From positions 4,762,501 to 4,826,500 of the forward strand of contig JABELC010000001.1 in the NCBI GenBank assembly GCA_028455995.1: a DNA stretch of 64,000 nt, in the 5' to 3' direction. The notes under the pieces were generated by a model. The model did not search any database. It saw nothing but the letters and a program-made list of their open reading frames with translations, and was not told where the DNA came from. This document shows, one piece after another, positions 12,641 to 23,599 of the stretch. Position 1 is the first letter of the stretch. Every line of letters starts with the position of its first letter. The translations under genes and the position numbers were made by a program. This DNA comes from Scleromitrula shiraiana (taxonomy: Eukaryota; Ascomycota; Leotiomycetes; Helotiales; Sclerotiniaceae).

Positions 12641-14030
12641 AAATACATTTAAAACTAGTTTGGATAATGAGAATGGTGTTCCATCTGATTTTATTATGGT
12701 CACATCGATAATTGGTGATATCGCCGCCAACTTCTGAGCTGCAATACTTATCATTTATTACTTTTCAAGAACGGGAGTAGCAAACATGAGTAAGTGAATT
12801 ACTAAGCGTATTCTGAAAGTGGAACAGGAAGTCTTCAATAATACTATAAATTCGATTCCAAACGAATAAAAAGCCATTCTTTCCTTAAACCTTTTGATAT
12901 CCATGGAAGAGTCTTCGGATCAAGGTTCTCAAACCTCGAGGATGGAGATTTTCTAACATCTTGTATATTCTGAGACCTTTTTATAAGTTGGATTCTCCTG
13001 AATTGTTAAAGTATTAGTCAATCATATCTAAATCACTATCAATATGTCGTTTCGTTATTGATTAGTATCAGCTATTAGTCTTACTCTAAGCATTCTCAAT
13101 GTCATTACCATCAATCTAACACTCGTCGTCAATTCACAAACTCAACCATTATAACCACAACATCTCTCCCTCATTTATTAATTTTAATGCATATATTTAC
13201 GAGCAACAATAGGAGAAACATTTCAAAGAAGAGTAAACCACCCAACTTTCACTTAAGCATGTCAGTTTTCATCCTCAACGCACACTTCTAAGATATTTGA
13301 ACTATCATCACTACAAATATCACGCAATATATTTATACCACCATAACGGATTCATAACCTCATATCCATTCTTCTACTCACTTCTCTTTCATCCCACCAC
13401 CAGACCACTAATACAATATCAAAGTGAATTCAATGGTCCAGATAAACTCATCCATTCGTATACAAAATAATAAGAAAACCCAAAGACAAACACAAACACG
13501 GTTAGAAGCGTATGGGGCTCAGGTATAAACATCACTTATTCATCCCATTTCCCTTTTTTTCTTTCTCTCCTTGTGAACGACGAATAAATATGCCACTACG
13601 ACATTCATATTCTATGTAGAGGTGCTGCATCTACAGATGAATAATTGAGTTGGATCTGATCTAGACTATTGGTAGCGGCGACTTGTGGATTATATAACAA
13701 TGTCCATTCATTTTAAAATAATAATTGTCAATAACTCAATGTTATTTCTATTTAAAGTCTGGATATGCAAATTTCTTACTGTCATTTTGTGTTAATCATT
13801 TTGTTGCTATCGATTTTCATCGTCATCAATATAGAATCTCGTAATTGTAGGGTCAACGAATCTCATCAATGTTTGAAAATTAGAAATTAATATATCCAGA
13901 TATCCGTCCAGGGATGTTACCCATAACTAAAACTAGGTGTTATAGGCATTGTTGGTATCAAAAAATTACAGTCAATCCACCACCTTCCTGGCGCTTTTTA
14001 CCACATCCACATTATACCACCCAGTCCCAT
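12641..14030. other. Intergenic stretch
   Basis: Non-coding by eye. The first 100 bases after 12640 could still be decayed 3' sequence of the split F-box-like gene. A 95-codon frame at 13914-14201 is antisense to the gene beginning at 14031 and is not credible. No repeats of note. Confidence 0.5.
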
Positions 14031-15257
14031 CTAATCAACCATCACAGAGCCATGATGATCCCTTCTAAGACCCCTATAAAAAGCCATAAAATTCGCCTTC
14101 TCATCCGCAACATCACCATCCATAAACACCTCCGCCAAAGGCATCCAACCCTTATCCGAATCCGGAAAATTCTCCACCGCTGCCATTCCGCTTGTACTTG
14201 ACGGGCTAAAATCATCTACCGTGATAAAACAGCCCTCCTTGTCAAGCTTGGGAGCTTTCCCCAAATTCTTCCACACCGTCAACAAAACCACCAGACTGCG
14301 ATCTCCCCAGAAACGAAACACGACTTTGGCCTCCGTAAAGCATTGCTCACAGCGGACAATGTGCGAAGATGTGTTTCGACGATCGGCGCCCATTCCGCTG
14401 TTGGAATAGTTCCATCGTCGTTCGTATTCTGTGTAATCAGTCCATTCGAACCATCCCATCACACCAAGTTCACCAGATTCCTGAAATGTAGCGATTGGTG
14501 GGGTTTTGATATAGGCGGATGTCTTATCCGCTTTATATTCGAGATGTGGACATATCTCGAGACGACATGTGGCTTTTTTGATGGTCTTTTCCTCAAGATA
14601 TACGGATTCTTGTTTTCTGCTGATGAGATCTCCCTGAAAAAGCCCATAATCAAGCCTGAGTCTATGTTTGAAGTCCCCAGAATCCTCTGACATTTGCCTC
14701 ATCAATCCTTCACTCTCTTGGGACATGCCATTTTGGGAATACTTCATGGCTAGTCTGATAAGATTTTCATCCAACTTGCAGCCGCCAAGACTTCGAAGTA
14801 GTGGGCGGAAACCAAAGTTTGCAAGTTCGGAAGGAGAGCATTTTCGTTTATTCTGGAGGAGATATTCTTTGGTATGAAGTCTACCGCACAATGAACAAAC
14901 AATTTGATGAGGCAGGTCTCGAGCTAAAGTGTCGAGAAATTCTAACTTCTTCGCGGATGATTCATTGAGTGATTCCTTCCAGCGTTGATACACATTTTCA
15001 GGAATCAACCGCTTGAGTTTGGTACATGAGAGTGAGAGTGCCAGAGATGAACCTGCAGGCAAGTGGTCAGTTATATCCAAAAGAAGTTCGCCCGAGGATT
15101 TTAATATAGCAGGAGATTTAGCTGAATTGGGATACTGCTGCCCCTCTGCACTCTCAATATTATCTTTCTCCGCAGATAACTCATACTCATCAGCCAACTT
15201 CATAATTGCTGAATCCGGGTTTTGGATACAAGCCATAACATCGACGCTCGATACCAT
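14031..15257 (-). CDS. F-box-like protein of unknown function (intact family member)
   Basis: A single-exon gene of 408 residues starting at a true ATG (15255-15257) and ending TAG at 14031-14033. Residues ~57-85 (GELLLDITDHLP...SCTKLKRL) look like a degenerate F-box, the Skp1-binding helix bundle of SCF ubiquitin ligases. Downstream are conserved Cys/His groups: CSLCGRLH (121-128), CPHLEYK (236-242) and RCEQC (302-306), followed by a TVWKNLG core (327-333). The Cys pairs could bind zinc, which is inference. The same order of blocks occurs in the split gene at 969/12333 and the broken gene at 37303, so this is the intact local representative. Such F-box-like families are abundant and mostly uncharacterised in filamentous ascomycetes; the substrate is unknown. 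Confidence 0.75.
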   Translation of the reverse strand: MVSSVDVMACIQNPDSAIMKLADEYELSAEKDNIESAEGQQYPNSAKSPAILKSSGELLLDITDHLPAGSSLALSLSCTKLKRLIPENVYQRWKESLNESSAKKLEFLDTLARDLPHQIVCSLCGRLHTKEYLLQNKRKCSPSELANFGFRPLLRSLGGCKLDENLIRLAMKYSQNGMSQESEGLMRQMSEDSGDFKHRLRLDYGLFQGDLISRKQESVYLEEKTIKKATCRLEICPHLEYKADKTSAYIKTPPIATFQESGELGVMGWFEWTDYTEYERRWNYSNSGMGADRRNTSSHIVRCEQCFTEAKVVFRFWGDRSLVVLLTVWKNLGKAPKLDKEGCFITVDDFSPSSTSGMAAVENFPDSDKGWMPLAEVFMDGDVADEKANFMAFYRGLRRDHHGSVMVD

Positions 15258-15380
15258 ACTTGTATATAGATATATAGATAAAGATTTGAATAGATAATAA
15301 TATGAATCAAAGATGATTTAAAGTTTTATAATTATAGATTGAATTGGTCGTAACCAGACGTAAATTGTGATTGTAGGAGA

Positions 15381-15444
15381 GAATATGAATAGAGAAGAAT
15401 ATGAATAGAGAAGAATATGAATAGAGAAGGATATGAATAGAGAA
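15381..15444. repeat. 16-bp minisatellite, four units
   Basis: Four consecutive copies of GAATATGAATAGAGAA; the fourth starts GGATATG. It lies about 125 bp upstream of the start codon of the F-box-like gene at 15257, in its 5' flank. Confidence 0.9.
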
Positions 15445-17084
15445 GAATGTAATTTTGTATCAAGATAAAACAATAAAACATTACAGTTGAACTTGTCAAC
15501 AAGGAAAGAAGTCTACCTTTATATACAATACCACATCCAAGCCAAGATATTCTAAACCAAAACTCGACTTCATAGTCTAATTCACTCTTACTCGTATCAT
15601 TTGTGAGGAAACTACTCCAGTACTGGCAAAACTGGTAATGTTATAGTTACTAGTTGGCACTAACTATTCAACATCAGTACTAGATTGACTAGTAACTAAT
15701 ATAATACTCGCACACACAATGACATTTTACTTTTATTCCTGCTTTCATAGCATCAAGACTGGTCAGGAATACAATAAACCTAACGCCAGATCAAGAAATC
15801 TATCAGGAAATCGTATACAATAGTATTATTGGAGCTAATACTAAGATAATAGTGACATCATTGACATATATGTTTTTCATTATTGAAAGTACTACTAGTA
15901 AACAGTCTACTGAAATAGTTATATCATTGACATACGCGTTTTTCACTATTGAAAGTACTGAACAGTATACTAAAATACTAAAACCTATACTGAAATATCA
16001 AATTTTGAATATAAATGTTTCAATATTACATTACCTACTTGAAAGGTTCAAATTCGCTAAAACACTACATTGTGCCACATTTTTATTTCTTGAACAATAT
16101 CTTAAGCTAAATTCCAACAAAAAATACTAGTAAAAGTTAATTTATAACACTTATTATATAATCTAATAAGAGTATCACTATATATCGCTATAATGATTAT
16201 AAAGCAAATACCAAACACAAAAACTACCATTCAAGTTCCTCACACTACAAGAAATCCGCAAATTAAGCAGCTCAAATACACACCCCACACTGCATATATC
16301 TAAGACTGAAATCTATATAGTAGTAGTATCAATCTCCACATATATCACAACAACAAACGAAAAACCAACGGACCCAAGAGTCAAAATACTAGCCAAAACC
16401 TACTCGACCTGAAGAGGATTTCGTTCATGTTACAACCTACAACCTCTCACCTCCCACCTACCACACCCCCCCCCATCCAATCTTTCCACCGTGACTCCAC
16501 CCTAAACAGACGGTAGGTAATCAAACCCTCCTTTTCAAGTTCCACAGCATCAGGTTTGTAATTTCCATATATCAACATACGCGAACCTTCCTTTTTCGGG
16601 ATTCGGTTTGATGTCATGTCAGTGTTTTCTGCTGACTGCATAGATAGATATACTAGTAGCATAGCATGGATAGCTAAGGATCGAAAAACCTCGCGGATTT
16701 ATATGTGAGTTTGTCGATGGACTACTAGTGCTGTAGATTGACAAAATATGATCTATTTGATTTGATTGATTGTTTGTTTGATGGAGGAATTTGGAAGATG
16801 TATTCATTATATATAGTAGTTAAAAATTACATTATATTATGTTATGTTCAAGTTATATTATATCATATTATATTATATTATATTGTAATCTAGGAATATA
16901 CACATACCATGCATCTAGACTCTCGATCTTCAATTGACTACTAGTAATACTAGTAGAAATAAATAGAATCTTAAGTTAATACTAGATATGAACTTGAATT
17001 AAAAGAAAAACTTAAATCAACTAATAATTCGTAACCCGAAGCATAACTACCAGTGACTGCCAAACTATAAATGGAAAAGATATC

Positions 17085-17097
17085 CGACTCGGAGTCG
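17085..17097. promoter_or_regulatory. 13-bp palindrome CGACTCGGAGTCG
   Basis: Perfect 6-bp arms around one central base. Its exact reverse complement occurs at 25186-25198, also in intergenic DNA. The function is unknown. The symmetry would suit a dimeric DNA-binding protein, which is inference. Confidence 0.35.
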
Positions 17098-17306
17098 TGG
17101 TGCTTTAGGCTTGCCATAGAGGATTATAGTATATATACCTTACCATCACTCATCACTCATCAATCATCACTTATAACTCATAATCCAAACCACAACGAAC
17201 CACCAAACAAATTCCCAACTTCAAGTTCCTTCCCCAAACCAAATCAAACCAAATCAAACCAAATCAAGATCAAGATCAACATAGTCCAGCTATTCGCTCA
17301 AACGAT

Positions 17307-17320
17307 TACTAGCCTGAGTA
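17307..17320 (+). repeat. Shared 14-mer TACTAGCCTGAGTA, copy 1
   Basis: Exact copy also at 25317-25330 and 51259-51272, always on the plus strand and always intergenic. The ends TACT/AGTA are inverted. Followed by C here and in copy 3. Confidence 0.6.
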
Positions 17321-17787
17321 CATTAAGATATTCATCAACCGATCGATTAGTATATAAACATCATGATCTAATATATTTTATATATTTTATAAATTTGAAG
17401 CTTTCAAGTTCTAAATCGATTATCCGAGTCATACTATCGAGATTATCATAATAACGATAAATGTCGCCGTCTCATCTCCGCCGCATGTCTTTTATGTACA
17501 TGTACATGTTACGAGAAAGAAGCGAAGCGAATGAGTGGGTAAGGATTGAGAAAGGTGGGTCGGAGGGTATCGAAATATTTTCAATTTGATGGTTTTTCTC
17601 TCATATTATATCATATCATCTACTAGTAGACTAAGTAAGTTAATCTGAAATATATCTAAATTACACTCCGTCGTCCACCTTTCTCGTTCTTTTAGATTAA
17701 AGGGAATTCCATGCCACAATACAATATAACAATCCCAATTCCAACCCCCCTTCCATCCCATCCCAACCAAGACACAACCACCCCCAA

Positions 17788-20700
17788 CTACCCCCAAGTG
17801 CCACCTCCACCCCCCCTCCCCTGTCTCTTCTGCGCACTCAACCTCCAATCATCCTCCCCAGCAAATTTATTATGCAACGGTTGAATCCTCTCCGCCTTCT
17901 TCCTCTTGGACAACTTCCCCTTATCCGCCACCTTAAAGAAGCTCGGCGCCGCGCTAACAAGCCACTTCGGATCAATCGTCGTCGTGCAGTGCATATATTC
18001 CTTCGTCGTCATGACTAGCGTATGATAGATGACCCATTCGGCCTGTTTGCCAAAGAGCGCGGAAGAAGGATGTAAGTAGACGGGTGTACTTTCGATGAGG
18101 GTTTTGTAACCCTCTTGGGGGTCTTTGCGGGCGGAGTTGCGGAAAAAACCGGAGCAGAGCGCTTGGCGTACTTTGTCGGTGTTGCGGCCGCAGGAGACGA
18201 TGGGGTGTTTATATCTTTCCATGATTTTGAGCAGTTGATCTCGTACGTCTTTTGCGCGCTTCATGCTGCGGGCTTGGATGAAGTTTTCGAAACACCAGGG
18301 GCTGGCGAATTTGTTTTGTTTCCAGCTGTTGTAGACGTTTAGGAGGGTGAGGTGGTCGCCGTGGGGGTCGTGGAATTTGGCTTTCTTTTGGTCGGCTTGA
18401 GCTTGTTTTTCTTTGGGGCGGTAGAATATCGTGGGAATTGATATCATGGCTACGATGCTGAGGATTTCGTCGGAACAGCCGAGGTCGACGGCTCCGATTA
18501 GGACTTTGGACATGGATGGTTCCATAGGGAAATCAGCCATTTTACGCCCAAGTCGTGTGAGGAGACCTTCGTCATCGAGGGCTGAGAGCGCATATAACTC
18601 CTCGAGCGCAGTCAACATAGTGTTGGTAGGTGGTGGATCCATAAAGTCGAAATGAAGTAGATCATTAATTCCCATAGCTTTTAGCATAAGAATTGTAGTG
18701 GATAGATTTTGTCTCTGAATTTCTGGAATAGTAGTCGGCAACATCTCGGATTGAAATGCAGCCTCGGTATATAGACGAAAACATTTTCCAGGTCCGGTTC
18801 TTCCAGCACGTCCAGCACGTTGTTTTGCTTGAGCTTGTGAGATCGGTGTCACAATCAATGAGTCCATACCAAGTTTTGGATCGTAAGCATTCTGCTTAAC
18901 AAACCCTGGATCAATGACATAATAGATGTGATCGATAGTGATGGAAGTCTCAGCAATGTTGGTTGCAATAACAACTTTTCTAGCTCCCGGCGGAGCTGGA
19001 TCGAAAATCTTACTCTGGAGTTCAGTTGGTAGAGATGCATAAACTGGTAAAATGATCAATTCTGGAACACTTGGCCCCAAAGCTTTCATGCGCTCAAAGA
19101 GAATTTCACAAGCCGTGTCAATCTCTTCACTACCAGTTAAGAAAAGTAAGATATCTCCAGGTGGTTCTGTCAGGTGAATTTGCATGACCGTAACTAGTGC
19201 TGCATCAAGGTAATCAGATTCGGGTTCTCGAGAGTACATGACCTCTACTGGGAATGTTCGACCAGGAATGGAGAAAATAGGACATTCGTTAAAATAAACC
19301 GAGAATTTATCGGCATCAAGTGTTGCGGATGTGACGATAATTTTCAGATCTGGTCGACGTTTCAAAGTTTTCTTCAACAATGCGAAAAGAACATCTGTGG
19401 AAATCGTACGCTCATGTGCTTCGTCCAGCATGATGACCGAATACCTCTTAAGATCCGGATCCATCAAAACTTCTCTCTGTAACATACCATCCGTCATGTA
19501 CTTAATCTTTGTGGCTGGGCTAGTGCAATCTTCAAAACGAATTGTATATCCAACTTCTTGACCAAGTTCACAACCGACCTCCTCTGCTACACGCTTTGCG
19601 ACGGACATTGCAGCCACACGACGAGGTTGTGTGCAACCGATTATACCATTATTTGCAAAGCCAGCTTCCGCTAAATATTGCGTCAGTTGCGTTGTTTTTC
19701 CCGAACCAGTATCACCAACGACAATTAATAATTGATTCTCGGTAACAGCTTTGATAAGTTCAGATCTGAATCTATAAACTGGAAGTGATTCTCTCTGTTC
19801 TTTGATTGACATATCAGTTCTTCGACCAAGAGGTTGATTTTTGACTTGTGTGGCTTTCTTCCAATCAGGGACGACCTCGGAAGCGGCGGTGTTTTGTTTG
19901 GTATTTCTGAGATCACTAGCAAACTGTCTCTGATCTGGGGCAACCATTGGGTCATTCCATTGTGCAGATAGGTCAACCTTTGCTCCATCCTCATTGGCTT
20001 TAGCTTGAGCTTCCTGTTGTTTCAACTCTCTTCGATCTTTAGCTAGAGTTGTCCCTGACATAGCTGCACGATTAAGTGATCCATCAGGTGCCTTTACAAC
20101 CCTAATAGGAGACAACTCGAGAGATTGTTTAGTTTGTCCAGTAAGGAAAGGAGGTTCTTCTTCTCGAATCTCAATATCAACATCTTCCTCAAGTTCCATC
20201 TCTCCTTCTCCATTGAGAGTGGCGTTATAATCTTCGTCAAGATCTGGATAATCCGATGCTTTTACCACACCGGAAGCAATTAACTGACGAATTTCCCATC
20301 TCTCCGGAGAAGTCATTCTCTTTTTGTGTTTCCGCGAGTTACCCATATTGTTTCCTTCGTAAACTGGTACTGGATCATCAATCAATCCATATCCATTCTT
20401 ACCACCCCCAAGGGGTGCATTATTAGCTCCTGATTGTATCCTAGCTTGAGGTGCCAAATCCATTCCAGTTTCCTGATCAACATCTTTCATCGAGAGACCA
20501 ATCCTACCATTCTCTAACTTGATAACTTTGACCTTCACTTGTTGACCCCGGGACAATAAATCTGATGGATGATTTACTCTTTGACCTTCCACTAATGCTG
20601 ATATATGGACAAGCCCATCGACCTTCCCTTTAACCCCATGTATATTAACAAAAGCCCCAAAATCCTTTACTCCTGTAACATGCCCGTCGTAAACCTTATA

Positions 20701-21417
20701 TAGTATAACCTCGTCGTCAATTTCCGGAGTAGGGGGCCGTTTGAAGTAATCATCATCCTCCCTCCTCCTCCGACTACTCTTGTGAGTTTTTCTCGATCGC
20801 CCAAATTCATCTTCTTCTTCGTATTCGTGTTTCCGTCGCCTTGGTGGTTCTTCTATAGAACGCGATCTGGACCTGGACCTGGATCTGTATTTGTCTCTTC
20901 GACTTCTTCCCCTGTCATAATCTTCATCCAGACTTCTACTTCTTTTCCTACTCGGTCTGACAACTTTCTCCTTCTTTGCCTTCCCTTCCAAACCTTCCAA
21001 TAACGCGAGAGTATCATCGATCGCATCCGCTCCAGCTGGTAAGTTTCCGTTTGACGCCTCTTCTTCATCCTGCCAGCTCATCTCCTTGTCCGGTAAAGCC
21101 AATCCTTTAAAGACCTTCGTTCTCTCTTCGACTTTTCGGGGTCCATTTTCGGCCGGCGCGGCATTCCTTCCTTTTCCACCCTTATGCTTCGGATGCATAG
21201 TCAACACCAATCGATCTATACTCTCGATCAAACTCTGCGGAAAGTCTGCGCCCATCGTCTCGAGCTTCTTCTGAAATTCTTCTAAGGAACCGCATTCTGA
21301 ATGTTGAGCAATAACGAATTCGGCGAGAGTTTTATCACTGATACCAAGATGGTTTTGTAATTCAGAAGAAACTCTTTGAACTAATGAAAGAATTTCAAGG
21401 GATTCGAGATCATCCAT
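17788..21417 (-). CDS. PRP22: Pre-mRNA-splicing factor Prp22/DHX8, DEAH-box ATP-dependent RNA helicase
   Basis: A single-exon gene of 1209 residues, ATG at 21415-21417, TAG at 17788-17790. Prp22 releases spliced mRNA from the spliceosome after the second catalytic step. An N-terminal helical region is followed by an Arg/Ser-rich stretch (~155-225). Then comes an S1 RNA-binding domain (~235-312, DGHVTGVKDFGAFVNIHG), which separates Prp22/DHX8 from other DEAH splicing helicases. The helicase core has Walker A GDTGSGKTT (568-576), DEAH (665-668), SAT (697-699), TNIAETSIT (819-827) and QRAGRAGRTG (866-875). The helicase-associated and OB-fold C-terminus follow and end in a Gly-rich tail. All catalytic motifs are intact and the length is normal for the family. 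The gene is free of RIP. Confidence 0.97.
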   Translation of the reverse strand: MDDLESLEILSLVQRVSSELQNHLGISDKTLAEFVIAQHSECGSLEEFQKKLETMGADFPQSLIESIDRLVLTMHPKHKGGKGRNAAPAENGPRKVEERTKVFKGLALPDKEMSWQDEEEASNGNLPAGADAIDDTLALLEGLEGKAKKEKVVRPSRKRSRSLDEDYDRGRSRRDKYRSRSRSRSRSIEEPPRRRKHEYEEEDEFGRSRKTHKSSRRRREDDDYFKRPPTPEIDDEVILYKVYDGHVTGVKDFGAFVNIHGVKGKVDGLVHISALVEGQRVNHPSDLLSRGQQVKVKVIKLENGRIGLSMKDVDQETGMDLAPQARIQSGANNAPLGGGKNGYGLIDDPVPVYEGNNMGNSRKHKKRMTSPERWEIRQLIASGVVKASDYPDLDEDYNATLNGEGEMELEEDVDIEIREEEPPFLTGQTKQSLELSPIRVVKAPDGSLNRAAMSGTTLAKDRRELKQQEAQAKANEDGAKVDLSAQWNDPMVAPDQRQFASDLRNTKQNTAASEVVPDWKKATQVKNQPLGRRTDMSIKEQRESLPVYRFRSELIKAVTENQLLIVVGDTGSGKTTQLTQYLAEAGFANNGIIGCTQPRRVAAMSVAKRVAEEVGCELGQEVGYTIRFEDCTSPATKIKYMTDGMLQREVLMDPDLKRYSVIMLDEAHERTISTDVLFALLKKTLKRRPDLKIIVTSATLDADKFSVYFNECPIFSIPGRTFPVEVMYSREPESDYLDAALVTVMQIHLTEPPGDILLFLTGSEEIDTACEILFERMKALGPSVPELIILPVYASLPTELQSKIFDPAPPGARKVVIATNIAETSITIDHIYYVIDPGFVKQNAYDPKLGMDSLIVTPISQAQAKQRAGRAGRTGPGKCFRLYTEAAFQSEMLPTTIPEIQRQNLSTTILMLKAMGINDLLHFDFMDPPPTNTMLTALEELYALSALDDEGLLTRLGRKMADFPMEPSMSKVLIGAVDLGCSDEILSIVAMISIPTIFYRPKEKQAQADQKKAKFHDPHGDHLTLLNVYNSWKQNKFASPWCFENFIQARSMKRAKDVRDQLLKIMERYKHPIVSCGRNTDKVRQALCSGFFRNSARKDPQEGYKTLIESTPVYLHPSSALFGKQAEWVIYHTLVMTTKEYMHCTTTIDPKWLVSAAPSFFKVADKGKLSKRKKAERIQPLHNKFAGEDDWRLSAQKRQGRGGGGGTWG

Positions 21418-21610
21418 ATTGATTGATGGTAAATTAGTTGATTGTTAAAAAAACTTCCGCCATTAACTTTGTCAATAATAATAGTAATAAGAATAATAAT
21501 AATGATGCGGCGCGCCTGGTGCGCTTATCGTGTCAGCTTATGTAATTCAATATTTTAACGCTGGTGGCGCCTTATGGGTCTAGGTCATGGTATGGTATGG
21601 GGAAATTTAG
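21418..21610. promoter_or_regulatory. Probable promoter/5' flank of PRP22
   Basis: Sequence between the PRP22 start codon and the DNA transposon copy at 21614. It includes an ATA/ATR triplet tract and a GGCGCGCC-like GC-rich patch near 21509-21519. No specific motif is assigned. The transposon sits ~195 bp from the start codon. Confidence 0.3.
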
Positions 21611-21613
21611 AAA

Positions 21614-22522
21614 CCCTACGGTATCACGTATTCAGGGAGCGAACCTGAATAGAATTCAATAACTTCCCTAAATAAACTTTAGAAAATTAGTTATTTTAAT
21701 ATTTAGATATATTAAAACTTTAAATATCGATATACTAAATTTGTAATTAATTAAAAATTGAATTTTATATAATATAAAATAATCTTAAAATTTAAATTCA
21801 AAAATTAACTTCAAATAAACCCCAAATAAAATTTAACTAAAATTCATCAATATCTTAAAACTATACTTAAAATAACTTCATCATCAATTTTAAATCATAA
21901 AATTATTATTCAATTTAAATTTTTATTAATTAAAAATTTATCTAATTTTTTATCAAATTTTTATTTAATTTTTTATTAAATTTATATAAATATAATTTAA
22001 AACTATAAAACTACAATTTTAAACTTTATTTTTTATAAATTAACAACTTTATCATCTTAAATAAAAATAATTTTCTATAAAATTTAAAAATATATTTATA
22101 TTACTTTTTTATATATACTAATATTAATTTAAATATATTAATAATAATAAAAATACAAAATTAATTTTAATATATTAACTAAATTAAAAAATAATAAAAT
22201 ATATCAACTATTAATATATAATAAACTTAAAAATAAAAATGCATTAATTTTATATACAAATATAAACAAAAATATATTAATTTTATATATAAATATAAAT
22301 AAAAATACATTAATTTTATATATAAATATTATATTAATTTAGTTTTATATAATTACCTAAAATAAACCTAAAAATTAATCAAAAATTTAAATTGAATTTA
22401 TATTAATAAAAAATCATTCCCCAAAAATCAACTTATAATATAATTGAAATTTCAATTATAATATAAAAATTTCCTTCTTTAAATAGTATTCAAGAAATCC
22501 CTGAATAGGTGATACCGTAGGG
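21614..22522 (+). mobile_element. ~0.9-kb TIR DNA element, copy 1 (non-autonomous, RIP-degraded)
   Basis: 909 bp. The ends are inverted: CCCTACGGTATCACGTATTCAGG... on the left and its reverse complement (CCCTACGGTATCACCTATTCAGG...) on the right, about 25 bp with one mismatch. Flanked by AAA on both sides as a 3-bp duplication (21611-21613 and 22523-22525). The interior is >80% A+T with no open frame, so it cannot encode a transposase in this state. CTGAATA-type motifs recur just inside both ends, like subterminal repeats. A variable 3-bp duplication would fit a CACTA-type element, but the terminal sequence is not CACTA, so the superfamily is left open. Confidence 0.85.
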
Positions 22523-23535
22523 AAAACCAAACCCTCGAGCTCACTTTCAACCACAGCAGAAAAAATCAAACAAAATTGAGATTTTCTATTTTAAATATAT
22601 TCTCGGAATAGATGTAAAATTACCTGAATAGGTAAATGTTGGAATATATTTTAATATATCTTCAAAATAATTTTTAGGTATAAACATAATGGTTTTTGAT
22701 GAAATCAATAATATTGACCGAGTGCCACATATATATATATATATATATACGATGGATGGATGGATGGATAGATAGATGGAGATAAATCCCAAGTTTGGAA
22801 GATACCCTCTCGGAGGTTCTTTCCTAATATTATATATGTCTACGCGTATAACAAGTCCAATCCAAAGTTTAGATTGATCAGGTGGGGTTGATTCATCATC
22901 TTCATCATATGTTTAGCGTTGATTTAACTTCTCACATTGAAGTATAACTTAATAAAATCTTGTTGGACATTTATCCAGTATACGTAGAACTAATAATTCA
23001 TGTCACTCAACTATTTTATCCATCTTGTCATCTGTATAGTATAATATATCTTTTCTTGATATTTCTACTATATAAGTAGTCATCATATCAATATCAATAT
23101 CAATATCAATATATGTTATATATATATATATTATATTAGTTTATTAGGTCCATAGATCTGAAATATGAATATGATATCTTTAAAGTATTGATAAAGTTGA
23201 AATTCTTCTATCTACTAGTATCTCTTTTCAATTTAAGAATTAAAGAAAAATATGAAAGCTGAGATTATCTATCTGATCTGAAGGTTGTTAAACTTATTAT
23301 TATTCTCCGTCGCATGAGAGTTGGGATTTTCCTTATCGATTAGAACTTGACTGTTGAATTATTATCTTCAGTTTATATTTATTTTCATTTTTCTTTTTCT
23401 TTTTCAATCTCTACAACTCGTTCTTCTAATATATATAATTCTATAATTTCTTATTTCACTTATTTACTTGACGTTGAATCGTTGACTTTAAATTTACCAT
23501 ATGAATCCAAGACCTCCTCCATTCAAATTTTCAAG
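22523..23535. other. Intergenic stretch with microsatellites; 5' flank of the 23536 gene
   Basis: Contains an (AT)n run at ~22728-22748 followed by (GATG)n, and an (ATATCA)n run near 23085-23110. No gene seen. The region 23347-23535 is open in the frame of the downstream gene but has no in-frame ATG, so it is treated as 5' untranslated sequence. Confidence 0.5.
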
Positions 23536-23599
23536 ATGCCTTCTTCTACAAAGTCACTTCTCTCGCACAGCGACAAATCTCCTCCTCCTCCTCCTTTGA
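23501..23599 (+). promoter_or_regulatory. Possible upstream ORF overlapping the next gene's start
   Basis: An ATG at 23501 opens a 32-codon frame ending TGA at 23597-23599, out of frame with and overlapping the ATG at 23536. If the transcript starts upstream of 23501, this frame could reduce translation of the main gene. Whether it is transcribed is unknown. Confidence 0.3.

Larger units (their letters stand above)
15258..17787. other. Intergenic region with minisatellite and shared motifs
   Basis: 2.5 kb between two minus-strand genes. It holds a 16-bp minisatellite at 15381-15444, many ACTAGT-centred palindromes, a 13-bp palindrome (17085-17097) and a 14-mer (17307-17320) that recur elsewhere in the window. 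Short open frames at 16447-16807 and 17071-17451 are low-complexity and lack any recognisable domain; I do not call them. Confidence 0.5.

Noticed and set aside
16447..16807. Minus-strand frames of 62 and 71 codons
   Set aside because: No domain, no splice-compatible extension, low-complexity composition.
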